The notes under the pieces were generated by a model. That model ran no database searches. It was not told the origin of the DNA and saw nothing but the letters and a program-made list of their open reading frames with translations. A stretch of 21,528 bases of DNA. Source: Jimgerdemannia flammicorona. Lineage: Eukaryota > Mucoromycota > Endogonomycetes > Endogonales > Endogonaceae. The position numbers and the translations under genes were made by a program. Below are positions 8,363 to 18,599 of this stretch, piece after piece. The stretch spans positions 1 to 21,528 of the forward strand of contig RBNI01001636.1 of the NCBI GenBank assembly GCA_003990745.1. The letters are read 5' to 3'. Positions within the stretch are counted from its first letter, which is position 1; the number at the start of each line of letters is the position of its first letter.

Positions 8363-10620
8363 ATGGACGTCCTAAAAATACTTGTGGGCCGCGTCGCTCG
8401 CAGCTTCTACGCCCCTCAGGATATCGTCGTCCTCGACACTCTCAATAAAGTCGAACCCAATGACCCGTGGTATTACGGAACAAGTTCTCGTATCTAAAGC
8501 TTTAGAAACAATGATGGCCGCGGAGATCTCAAAGGAAAATGATTGTTTCCGCTATGCAGTGTGACAGACGAGAAACTATCTCAATTCCTCAACGTGCCCC
8601 TCCGAGAGGTTCACAAGATCTGTGGCAGGCTTATGCAAGACCGCCTGATAAAATCGTAAGGAGCCGATGAATGAAAACTCTTTCGCCCCTCCCGCATCCT
8701 TCAGCTTTCTAATCCTATCTCCAAACCGGCACGCACACTCCGACTGCAAATTGCAGGATTTCTCGCAGTGAGCGTCGCCAGTCCGACCTGCGCGCATTCC
8801 CAAAAACCTACTACTACTACATCGACTACAAGCAGTTCGTTGACGTGGTCAAGTGGAAGCTGTATATAATGCAGGAAAAAGTGAAGCAGAGCCTGAGGAC
8901 GGTACGTGTGAGAGTAAAGTGGTTTTCTTTGTCTGCGGTTGTCTTGCTTTTCTTCCAGTTCCACAATGACCTCGAACGACGTGCACATAACTCCAATCTC
9001 TGACCCTCAGGATTCTGAGGCCAACGGCTTCATCTGCGGGACTTGCAAGCGAACTTACGGTCCTCTCGAGGTGCTGTCGTTTGACGGGGGGCCGGCTGGC
9101 GAGTTTTGCTGCGAGGTGTGTGAAGGCGTCCCGCTGCAGATGATCGAGTTCGCCCAGAACGTCGAGGATTTGAAGGACCGACTGGCGAGGTGCGTTTGGG
9201 ATTAGGGGAGGGGTGGGGGAATGCTCATTGGCGTGAGAATGAGGAAACGACGATTTGGTTACGTGCAACTTTTGACGACAGTTACCTACTATTCTGACTA
9301 GGCTGCAAGAACAAACACGGCCCATTGTCGAGTTGTTGAAGAAGACGGATACGATGGTCATTTTCGCCCCGTACGCACAGCTTGCTCACACAACATTCAA
9401 GTCCCTCACAATCTCACCCACTAACCGACACCCCTGTCTTCCAGCCGCGCCCCCGGCTCCGCCGTAGATCCCACCGTTGAGAAACCCGCTGATGATTCCA
9501 GTAAGTGCTCATCCTTTTTTCCATCGTTTCCACCTCCAAAAAACCTCGCCATCTTCTCACTATCTCTCCCGTGCCCCTTCAATACACAGCTGGTTATGGA
9601 CAAGTCACGCCTTCAATCAGCGTGGACCTGCAGACGGATGACGAGGCGGCGCGCCGAGCCAAGCAGGAAGAAGCCGACCGCAAGCGGGTGCAGAATGTCT
9701 TGCCTATCTGGTACCAAAAGAGCACCATCAGTCGCAGCGAGGAGGTCGAGGGAGACGTCGTGAAAGAGGATGAGGTGAGGGCGAACGAGAAACAGGGTGT
9801 GACCGACGAGGGAGATGCAATCGATATTGAGAGTGCGTTTTTTGTTCGGATGCTACTTTGAAATTATTCTTTGCGGAGTATCTGTCGTTATCTCCAGTGC
9901 AAGTGCGCGGGTGTGTATTGATTTCATCGCATCCGAACAAAAAAGAAAACTCATCACTCCATCCCATTCCGACCAGGTTTGGAAAAATATTACGCCAACT
10001 ACCAGCCAGAATCTGATGGCTATGAAATGCTTGATGTCACAGAGGAAGGTCTTGACAAGTTCAATTCGGACGACGAGGTAAATTGGGATGCTAAGCAGGT
10101 GTTTGAGTATCGGGACGAGATGCGGTAAGTATCGGGGGGATTATTCGGATCGCAGTGACGCAAAGAGGATTTATTAATCGTGGAGCACCTGATGAAATTC
10201 TGAAAAACAATTCCAAACATTCTGATCGGTATAGTAAACGCCCCAAGATCGATGTCGAAGCTAATGAACAGGAAACTGGCGATGGGAAAAACGATAATTT
10301 GCTGGTCGATGATGACATGCCGCTCGTGAGTGGTGAGTGGAGTGGCGTTATACTTGTTTGCTTTGCTAAATTGGGAATCTTCCAATGGTCAATTACCCAC
10401 ATTCCCCGCTCCCAGTCGGCGGCGTGATGGTCCCACTGCAGATGATCAATGAGGCCCACGAGGATCAGATGTCGAAAAAGGAGTATGAAGTGGGTGCATC
10501 CTCCAGAGGGATGACGGATGACGGCTGCGTTTGCGGGATGGGCGTGAATACAAAAATTAACGAAATCCTCTCTCGCCGTCTTCGCAGGTATACTTTGACC
10601 TGATGTCGATCTATCAATGA
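8363..10620 (+). CDS. TFA1: Transcription initiation factor TFIIE, alpha subunit
   Basis: This encodes the large subunit of TFIIE, which with the beta subunit recruits and stimulates TFIIH at RNA polymerase II promoters in the nucleus. Eleven exons join in frame into about 414 residues, close to the family length. The introns are 8467 (or 8470)-8559, 8656-8756, 8902-9010, 9190-9301, 9371-9444, 9501-9589, 9833-9976, 10125-10234, 10333-10415 and 10490-10587, all GT-AG. The N-terminal winged helix shows IVVLDTLNKVEP and LREVHKICGRLMQDRLIK, then TYYYYIDYKQFVDVVKWK. A C4 zinc ribbon near residues 124-152 has spacing CX2C-X21-CX2C. A coiled segment follows, then the conserved NVLPIWYQKSTIS motif near residue 260, an acidic region, and a C-terminal EYEVYFDLM segment ending in TGA. 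The gene looks intact. The first donor is uncertain by three bases, and intron 3 has a competing acceptor at 8958 that would cause early termination. Confidence 0.92.
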
Positions 10621-10850
10621 GATTGCGGCCGGGCTAGGTGAGATCGTTTTAGCTTGATGACTTGTTTAATTTTGCATGTGATGGTTGGAGTGTTGCGTCT
10701 TGCTAATACGTATTTTGTATTGGCACTTCGTTGAGTGTTGGCTAATGATGCTTTGTGCTCGGTTTGCTAATTGTTGCACAGCATATCGTTCTTCTCGGCG
10801 TTTGGTTGGTCTATGAATTTATGTCATGCACATAGCTCACAATGTAATTC

Positions 10851-10869
10851 AAATAAATAAATAAATAAA
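10851..10869 (+). terminator. AATAAA repeats, likely poly(A) region of TFIIE alpha
   Basis: Four overlapping AAAT units, containing several perfect AATAAA signals, lie about 230 bp past the stop codon of the TFIIE alpha gene. This is both a small microsatellite and a plausible polyadenylation signal. Confidence 0.5.
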
Positions 10870-10870
10870 C

Positions 10871-11466
10871 GCAGTTCGACCCTACCGTGCTTTCCCCATT
10901 CGGTTCAGTTTTAATCGTTAACTTCTCACAATTGGACACCCTCCCATTTAACACACCTTCACCACCACTTCTTCACCACGAATAAGCAATCTATTTTCCA
11001 TTTGTTCAAAGGTTAAGCACGCTCCTGGCCCCGCTCATCTCCTTCCCACTCCACTATTATCGCCACCATTTAAACGTTTTATGTCACTCCTTTACCACTG
11101 GTGGCGCCACCCTCCTTGCAGCAGCTGGCCACCGCTTTCCTGGTCCAGCAACTTTGCGAATTGCAGCCCTGGAAGCATGCGTGCTTCCAACCGGTCAAAT
11201 CCGAGACCCACATTTCCACATCTCCCACTGGTGCGAAGTGACAGTGCTACTAGTTTTTCCTTTTTTTTTCTATATCGTGAATACATCGACATACGTTCAT
11301 CCCACAAGGTAGTGGTATGCCACCAAAGTATGTATATACATATTTGGCTCGTGTATCAAGATCATATTTATGAACTTTGTATACCTCCTTTTTTTGCCTT
11401 GCGTTTCGCATCAAGAAAATGTTGTATAACATCTATCACTAAGAATTTTGATTAAAATTACAACAA
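10871..11466. other. Intergenic region with a possible exon remnant
   Basis: No intact gene is seen. On the + strand a frame open from 11074 to the TGA at 11239-11241 reads with gene-like composition (SLQQLATAFLVQQLCELQPW near its middle) but has no ATG in frame and no clear splice partner. The rest is CT-rich, then AT-rich towards 11,460. Confidence 0.3.
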
Positions 11467-11583
11467 ATGCCCCTGGCGCTCTTGGATCGGCCTGCCCTAC
11501 TCGAGGGATCGAAGGCGGAGTCAGCTGACGACAATAGCGCCACACGTGTGAAAGTTAAACGTTTACCAAATTTGACATATTGA
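11467..11583 (+). pseudogene. Short ORF truncated at the edge of the CpG-free block
   Basis: An ATG with A at -3 opens a 38-codon frame (11467-11583) whose first 30 residues have ordinary GC-rich, gene-like codon use and begin MPLALLDRPALLEG. The last codons run into AT-rich DNA and stop at once. The border between normal and CpG-free sequence (after 11561) falls inside this frame, so it may be the 5' end of a host gene cut off by the repeat. The product is not recognised and chance is possible. Confidence 0.25.
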
Positions 11584-11981
11584 TCTTTTTCAACTCTCTA
11601 TAATTCACTGTCACTGTAATAAAACTATATGCTGATAGAATTAATAAGTATATCTCAATCTTTCATAAATGGCTCATGATTATCTTGCTATTCCAGTAAT
11701 ATCTGTTCTATCTGAATGTATATATTTTTTCTATTGCTGGTGAGCTAGTGACTGAACATCAAAACAGCTTGTATGTATGTAAATACAATTTGTACATGCA
11801 TATGTCTGGATTCTTGGTGGTATTTAGATATTTTTCACTTCCAATTGCTCTGAATATTTTCTGAATATTATCCAAATATTATCCAAATCATTTTTTCAAG
11901 ACAGAGTTTAGAGGATTGGATTCAGGATCAGGTTCAGAGGTTAGGTTCAGAGTTGGGTTAAGGGTAAATATGTAATAGATC

Positions 11982-12112
11982 AGGTTAAAGATAGGTCATA
12001 TATAATTCTAGGTCAGGTTAAAGATAAGTGATGTATAATTTTAGGTCAGTTAAAGACAGGTGATGTACAATTCTAGGTTAGATTAAAAATAGATAATATA
12101 TAATTCTGAGTT
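11982..12112. repeat. Four tandem ~33-bp repeats
   Basis: Copies lie at 11982-12014, 12015-12047, 12048-12079 and 12080-12112. Each begins AGGTTAAAGATA or a close variant and contains TATAATTCTAGGT near its end; differences are mostly transitions. They sit immediately beyond the RNase H remnant, where integrase would be expected. Confidence 0.8.
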
Positions 12113-12199
12113 AGCTGTTTTCTGAGTTGAGTTTCAGATTCATTGAGTCAGATTTACAATGTTCTATCTGTGGGTCAGCATTGGCTAGATGTGGATATA

Positions 12200-12530
12200 T
12201 CTTAGAGTATAGTGATCTGTATAGACTCTGAACAGTTATTTTAGTAAAAAGTGATACTATTTCTAAAAAGTGGTAACTATGGCCAGAAGTTTCTTCTCAT
12301 AGATAGTATAATATATTTCTACTGACTTAAGCTTCTGAGATAGGTAGACTACTGGACAGTTTTCTTGACTGAGTACTGTTCCAATAGTAATATTAAATGT
12401 ATTTATGATCAAAGTAAAGATCTGGTAGTATCTGATACTATTAGTATAAATATCTCAGTAAATAGCTTCTTGAGATATTCTATGACTATTATATAGATAG
12501 GAGTCCATTCAGTCTTAATATTGATTCTTT
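12200..12530 (-). pseudogene. Ty3/gypsy RNase H remnant
   Basis: Read on the minus strand directly after the reverse transcriptase, this gives EWTP, FTEIFIL, GTVLSQ, VVYLSQKL, EKKLLAIV and YTDH, the ordered landmarks of a Ty3/gypsy RNase H domain. The acidic ETDAS-type catalytic segment survives only as an IINTFN-like sequence, so an essential Asp has become Asn by a G-to-A change. A frame change near 12,400-12,420 and several stops break the frame. It is clearly dead. The reading stops being recognisable just after YTDH. Confidence 0.75.
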
Positions 12531-12649
12531 TTTATATCAGACTAGTAAGTAAGATGGTGATTATAAAGTATCTCTAAATAAACTAACAGTAGTAATCTGC
12601 AATCTCTAAGAAATATTAAAGAAGCTTGAGGGTAGTGAGAATAAGAATA

Positions 12650-13290
12650 TTCTATAGAACTGATATCTTTTTGGAATCTATATTGATATCATCAGCTGAG
12701 ATGATATATTTTAGATATTCAATCTGATCTTAGTAAAAATTATACTTATTTATCTTAATATAGAGCTAGTATCCTTATAGTAAGATCAGTATACTTCATA
12801 AGTAAGTATAATACAACTCAATAGTTTCACTATAGATCAGAATATTATTAATATATACTAGGATATATATATTGAGTAATAGTTCAAAAATATTATTTAT
12901 AAGATTCTGAAAGATTGCAGAAGTATTGATTAGATTAAAAGATATGACTCAGAATTAGTAATATTTAAATTATATTCTGAAGGCTATTTTCTTCACATTC
13001 TTATCATTAATGAGGATCTGGTGATATCTATTTTATAGATCTAACAAAGAGAATATCTTAGCCTTAAAGATCTGATAAAATAGCTCATCAATTCTTAGAA
13101 GAGTATATCAGTTCTTAATAGTGATCTTATTGAGAGCTTAGAAGTTAATACATATTTACAAAGAGTCATTCTTTTTCTTAATAAAGAGAATTGGTACTCT
13201 AAAGAGTGATCTACTTGGTTCAATATATCCTTGAGCCAGTAGTTTGATCAATTTCTCCTTAAGAACTTTGAGCTCAGATTAGGCTAATTG
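12650..13290 (-). pseudogene. Ty3/gypsy reverse transcriptase remnant
   Basis: The minus strand gives SELKVLKEKLIKLL, then QGYIEPS, VPILFIKKKNDSL, ALNKITIKN, YHQI and the catalytic-loop segment YINNILIYS near 12833-12861 (family norm F/Y-x-DD-I-L-V/I-Y-S). It then gives EYLKYIISADDINIDSKK and the thumb/connection part. The order and spacing match Ty3/gypsy elements. Both catalytic aspartates of the loop are now asparagine, and stops lie where Arg or Gln is usual. The element cannot encode active enzyme. It is transcribed right to left relative to the window. Confidence 0.88.
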
Positions 13291-13599
13291 GTAGATACTC
13301 TTGTATAGAAGTTGTGCTCCTGAGATGAGATCAATCCCATATTGGATTTGATGCTTAGGTGAAAGACCTATGGGTTCTTGAAAAATATTTCAGAACTTCT
13401 TAAAGAGTTTCTGGACTTTTAATAGAACTGAACTGGTTGGAGCTTCTACTATCTCTTCTACTATATAGATATAGTAGATATTTCTCTTCTTATAAGATAG
13501 TCTCTTTATTTGAATAGTAGAGATGAGTTCAATCTCTTAGCAGTTGATTTCATTTTACTAGGGCATCAGAGTGATTCTTCTTCCTTTATACTATAGGTT

Positions 13600-13960
13600 A
13601 ATCTCATTTGTTTTTTAGTTAATATCTAAGTTGTACTTAGTCAATTAAGTCTTTTCAAGAATAATATTATGTTCTGGAAGGTCTGTAATATTGAAATCTA
13701 GCTTCTCTTAATATTTATTAATCTTGAGCAATAGGTTTTCACAGACTTAGATCAATGACTAGATCTTACTATTACTAAAAAATTATCTATTCCTTTTTGG
13801 TTGTTGATTTACTTTAAGCTATAATTCTCTTAGCTATCTTAGTGCTGAAGAAGTTTCTTATAGTACTGCTATCCAATAAAACTACTACATCTTTTCTGTT
13901 AGACTTGTTTTTCAAACTTAATATAACTGTCCTTCTTCTTGATAGTATTGAGTTTATTAT
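13600..13960 (-). pseudogene. Ty3/gypsy aspartic protease remnant
   Basis: A minus-strand frame contains VVVLLDSSTIRNFFS, the retropepsin active-site region with DSG altered to DSS (Asp codon at 13871-13873). Further downstream DLPEHNIILGKT and LTKYNLDIN match the DLPxxDxILGxxWL segment that ends the protease of these elements. The linker DLISGAQLLYKSIYQLA, which normally introduces the reverse transcriptase, follows at about 13,290-13,330. A stop replaces the Trp. Position upstream of the reverse transcriptase on the same strand agrees with pol order. Confidence 0.82.
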
Positions 13961-14009
13961 CATTATTCTAATTGATTTTATTATTCTCAAAGTCTGTCTC
14001 ATTCTATTC

Positions 14010-17000
14010 TTTATAAGTAGTATAGTCTAGTTTAGGTTCTACTATTGTCTCTTTAGCTTAGTATCTTGTAGTTTAGATCTTAAAAACTTTAGAGCAATAT
14101 ATATAGCATTTACTAATATATTCTATATAGTATATTTAAATAAAATGAGTGTATCATCCACATAGTATATAACTATCTACAATTCTCTTATATTAGATTT
14201 CAAGACTGATTTCCTTTACTGTATTGACTCTTTACTTACTAGAAGTTTAGTCAGTAGAGTTAAATTCTCTCTTATCTCAGTCAGTCTTGTCTAGTTTAGA
14301 GACTTCTTTGATAGTGAGATCTTTTTCAATTTTTTTAATAATGACTTAGGCAATCCTCAGATCAATCTTTATGTCAAAGGACATATCACTAAGTTATATA
14401 AGATGACTCAGATTTTACCTATAAAGTCTTGATTAATAACTTCTCTTTCTAGATTAATGTTAAATTCTTTATTTAGACTACTTTGTTTGACTAAGTAGAT
14501 GTAGGTTCTCTTGAAGGCTTGTATATTAATACTAGTTTGCACTATTATATTTGAGTTTGGTGAGATAGTGAGGTCTTGGCTACTATAGAGATTATAACTT
14601 ATATTGATTAGGTATACCTTAGTGGAGATAGTAGTCTTATAGAATATCTTTTATATCTTAATAATATTCTCTAGACTTTTTCTGCCCAGTCTTTCTCTAA
14701 TTATAGTAATGCTATATTTTTTAGTTTACTAGATAAATCTTATTCTTCTTTTCTGAATAGTTATAGGATATATATCTTTTCTTCTTATAGATAAAGTATA
14801 GGCCCTTATTATAAAACTATCTTTATTTATTATCACTTTGTATCTTAGTTCTTCTATAGTCCTTTTAGTAGGTCTGGGTCTTGTTTTCTGATAAGATATC
14901 TCTTTTGTCCTATTGGTCCTTCCTGGGCTCTCAGTTTCATAGAGTCTAGATAGCTAAGATTTTATAGACTCTATGTTAAACTTGGGCAAAATACTATAAG
15001 TAGTATTTATATCTCTGGAAAAGGCTTTATTTCTTAATATTCTGAGTGAGCTAATTTGGTAAAACTACAAAGAAATAGTTAGCCCTAGTACTATTGATAG
15101 CTAGATTGTTTTTCTAATAGATAAGTTCTATATTCTTGAGGTAGGCATCTATCTTAGTATAAAGGTTTCAAGATCCTCCTTGCTATTCTTATAGAACTTC
15201 ATATGGGTTAGATTGTTTTAGGTTTCTTAAATATAAGCTGTATTTCAGAACTTATTCAGCAGGAGAGTCTTGAGTCCTGAGGCTATATTATGGTTCTCTT
15301 ATTCTGATATCAACTTGAGAGTAATCTTTCCAAATCACAGAATATTCTTCTAGAATATACCAGAACTCAGCTGATGTTTCTGAGAAAAAGATTGTAACTG
15401 TTTCTACTTAGGCTATAGAAGTGGCAAATAGTTATAGAAGTGTATTATCTATATTATTAGTAAGTATTCTAGAGGGTACTTGATTATTATTCTACTAGTT
15501 AGCATAATATCCTATATTAACTATATTGATGAAACTTTCAAAATCACTGTTCTTTTTACTAAAAATTGGGATTTATAGATTTTTAGTGAGTTTATTCTGT
15601 TCAGTTATTTGGTCTACTATTTCTACCAGAACTGCTAATTACTGAGTTAATACTTAGATATAACTATTAGTCATTGAGGTTTTTTTTTTATTTTTATAAT
15701 CTCTTGAACTTCTGTATTTATTACCAAATTAGTTTATATTAATAATATATACTATACTGACCATCTATCCAATCCTCCTGGAGAGCTCCTCCTCTCTACT
15801 ACTTTATAACAGAATACTATTAAACTATTAATAATTATAACTCTTCTACTACTTTTCTCACAGACACTTTTCATCAAGTAGTAATAGCAACTACTCTGAG
15901 GGCTCTGCCCTCTCTATCAGTCAGACATAATATCTATTATCAATCTCTCCTATTATACCATTTGCTTCTTCAATTCCATCTACCTTCTATCCTTAAAAAT
16001 ATATAGTCAATATTCAGCTAACCCCACTCTCAAAGCCCATCTGATGAGCCACTTATTATCAATATACTCTACCAAATATAACTCTAAGTTCCCTCAATGA
16101 TCCCCCTCTCCACTCTTCTATCTCTCTATCTCTAAGTAACTACTAACTATTATTCAGAAGTTTCTAAAGATCCCACACTCACCTAGTTAATATTCTGGCA
16201 TCTATATAAATCTCTCTTCTTATCTTATATTATAATACTCTTTACAATCAAAAATCTCTCCATCAACTAAATAATCTGAGTAAAAGTTCAATATGATATT
16301 TCTCCTCAGTATATACTACTATATTACTTAGAAATTTAGAGAAAACCACTACTATATCTCAGTACTTTAAGATCAGACACTAGCCCAGTTCTACTCCTCA
16401 CCAATACTAGCTGACTGCCAGCTGATCAGCTACAGATCCTGACCTATTCCTCATTAGTACTCTACTCTAGTATCAATATCAAATTCTACTAGAGGGGAGC
16501 CATCCAGCAGTAGCCTATTCTATCTCTATATTACTAGATCTCATTGTATCTTCCTTTTAGTTCTCTATCAATATAGATCAATATGATGAGCACCATCTAC
16601 TGCCCTCTATCAAAATCTCTTAAACTGCAAGCAATTACTATTCTCCAGTCTAATTATAGATAGCAAATTGCTAGAGGAATCTCTAGGGGAGAATCTTATC
16701 TTTTAGACCCTCTATATCAATAGTACCCATTTACCTCCTTATAGCTTAATAGCTCTCTTCAATCACTAAGTTCTAAAGCAGTACAGTCTTTTGGAAAAGT
16801 CCACCAGACCAATCTCTCCTCTGTCCACCAGAGTTATCAAGACCTCTCAACTTATCTGACTTCTTCTCTTAGCCCAAATTCAGTCCTTAACTATCTTCAA
16901 TAATTTCTTTACCACTTATATAGAGAAGTCTAAATAGTATTAGAGCTTTAGTAGTCAATATATATTCAGAATTAATATCTATCCAGTAAGAGAAATATAG

Positions 17001-17880
17001 AACTCCTAACTTCAAAAGATATTTCTCTATTCTATTATCTTCTTTTTCTATCATATTCTGAGTAAGACTAATCTATATACTAATGTTAGTCATTGTGATT
17101 GTTTCTAAAAATACTATAGAAGTTAATTCTTCTAATGAGATTTCTGTCTGATATAGTTAAGAAACTATATAATTTGAGTTACTTAGTTCTTAGATAAGAG
17201 GTCAAATATATTAGTAAGAGTAAGTAGTGCAAATCTCTGAACTAGTAATGTGGCCCTTGACTCAGCTAGTCACTAAGAGTAACTAGTTGGAATATTTCTA
17301 GACTTGCAGTTTTTTATTAGCTATTATCAGATTAGTATTCTTCTTGATCTTCTCACCATCTTAGTGGGTTTGAGTATCATAGTATTGACTCAGTTCTTCA
17401 AAAAGAATTTCTGATTCTGATTGAGTAGATGATCTTACTTTTTAATCTGAAGTCTATAGAAGTAGGTTCAACCATTCTTATTCTAGTCTAATTATAGAGT
17501 CTATATAGTAGATTTCTACTCTATAGTAAAGTAATATTCTGATTAGAGTAGTATGATATTGATCTGAATCAATCTACTCCTTGGCTACTGTTCATACTTT
17601 AGAGTCAGAAATATGATCAAAATAATCCTAATTAGCTATAGTTATTATTTCTGAGACTAGTGTGGCTTTTGATAAATATATTAAACCTTAGTAACTGCAG
17701 ATATTTCTAAGATCTAAGTGGTAGTTTCTAAATATCTCATATAGGTCCTAGTAGATTTGGTCTACAAGCTGTTGATTGAGATCTTGATTGGTATTTTCCT
17801 AGTTCTATCTAGTCCTAATAGTTGTAGTAAGATAGATCTTAGTTTATAGATTAATTATTAAATTATCTATATAGTACTTC
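14010..17880. other. Degenerate remainder of the repeat block
   Basis: By position this should include gag and the 5' part of the minus-strand gypsy element, but stops are so dense in all frames that I can support no protein. Part of it (about 15,730-16,900) has a very different strand composition, rich in C and poor in G on the + strand. This could be a separate insertion or a zone mutated on the other strand. No zinc-knuckle or integrase motif is convincing. Confidence 0.5.
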
Positions 17881-17889
17881 TAATGAATC

Positions 17890-18090
17890 AAATCAAATCA
17901 AATACTAATTTAATTCAAAATATAATAACTCAATAAATATATATTCAAATTTAACAATCTTTAGCTTATTAGATTTCTCTATATATATAAGGTAAAGCTA
18001 ATAAGCTAAAAATCATTAAATTTTGACATATTTTTATCAAGTTATTATATTTCTAAAAATAGAGTTTGAATCAGATCCTTGATTCAATTC
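17890..18090. repeat. Imperfect palindrome in AT-rich DNA
   Basis: A perfect 13-bp inverted repeat (17960-17972 and 17998-18010, CTAATAAGCTAAA) encloses a 25-bp loop containing TATATATATA. Pairing extends outward. The next 12 positions pair with three transition-type mismatches, and about 20-35 bp beyond that AGTTATTATATTT matches again. Total arms may reach 80-100 bp. Such a structure can be a foldback element or hairpin; AT-richness alone could give weaker matches but not the 13-bp core plus aligned outer blocks. Confidence 0.7.
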
Positions 18091-18190
18091 AAATTCAATT
18101 TAATTTAAAATTATTCAAATTGAAATATCTTTAATTTAATTTGATTTGAATGATTCTCAATTTAATTTAATTTAAATTTATTCAATTTGT
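18075..18190. repeat. AATTT-rich low-complexity tract
   Basis: Irregular repeats of TTCAA, TTTAATTT and ATTCAAATT units, many of them self-complementary, follow directly on the palindrome. No coding or regulatory content is recognised. From 18,190 to 18,392 the sequence is AT-rich and featureless. Confidence 0.6.
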
Positions 18191-18599
18191 TTGAGAACAC
18201 TATATCTATAGTTAGTTCTAGGTGACCTTCTGTTCAATATTAGGTTTAGGTCTAACTTATAAAAGAGTCTTAATACTATCTTAGTTTAGAAATTCCACTA
18301 CTACTAAGTTGTAATAATACTATTTTTAACCTCTCTTATATTCTTAGATAACTTGAATAATAAGATATGACTTAGAAACTTGATATATATATTGTGACAT
18401 ACACAATTGACAATGGAGTACCAGTGACTGCTAAGATCAGACGACATAATGGCGTGACAATCAAATAGACAGCCTGATCCATTAGGTGATCATCCCAAAA
18501 GAAGACAAGATGATCTGAGCCAAAATAAAGACCATGTTATTTAAGGAACCATACTCCGCCTCAGGGATCGGCACCAAAGAACCAAGTACCCATCACACA

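Larger units (their letters stand above)
11562..18392. mobile_element. CpG-free, heavily mutated repeat block
   Basis: About 6.83 kb of AT-rich DNA. Reading it line by line I find no CpG between the one at 11560-11561 and the one at 18432-18433, whereas CpG is common on the left. CpA and CpC remain frequent, which differs from the Neurospora CpA-type repeat-induced point mutation and fits CpG-targeted mutation or deamination of methylated CpG. The block contains a dead Ty3/gypsy retrotransposon on the minus strand, tandem repeats and a palindrome. LTRs belonging to it could not be recognised. Confidence 0.8.

Noticed and set aside
11925..11975. Telomere-like GGTTAG/GGGTTA words
   Set aside because: They are irregular, not a TTAGGG array, and merge into the 33-bp tandem repeats. 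Best explained as low-complexity repeat DNA.
13842..14030. + strand 62-codon frame of Leu/Ile/Phe
   Set aside because: It lies opposite the gypsy protease remnant, which has a specific active-site motif. The hydrophobic + frame is an AT-composition artefact.
14141..14175. A YYVDD-like reading on the minus strand suggesting a second reverse transcriptase
   Set aside because: The motif stands alone. No neighbouring reverse transcriptase blocks are present, and the region is expected to be gag.
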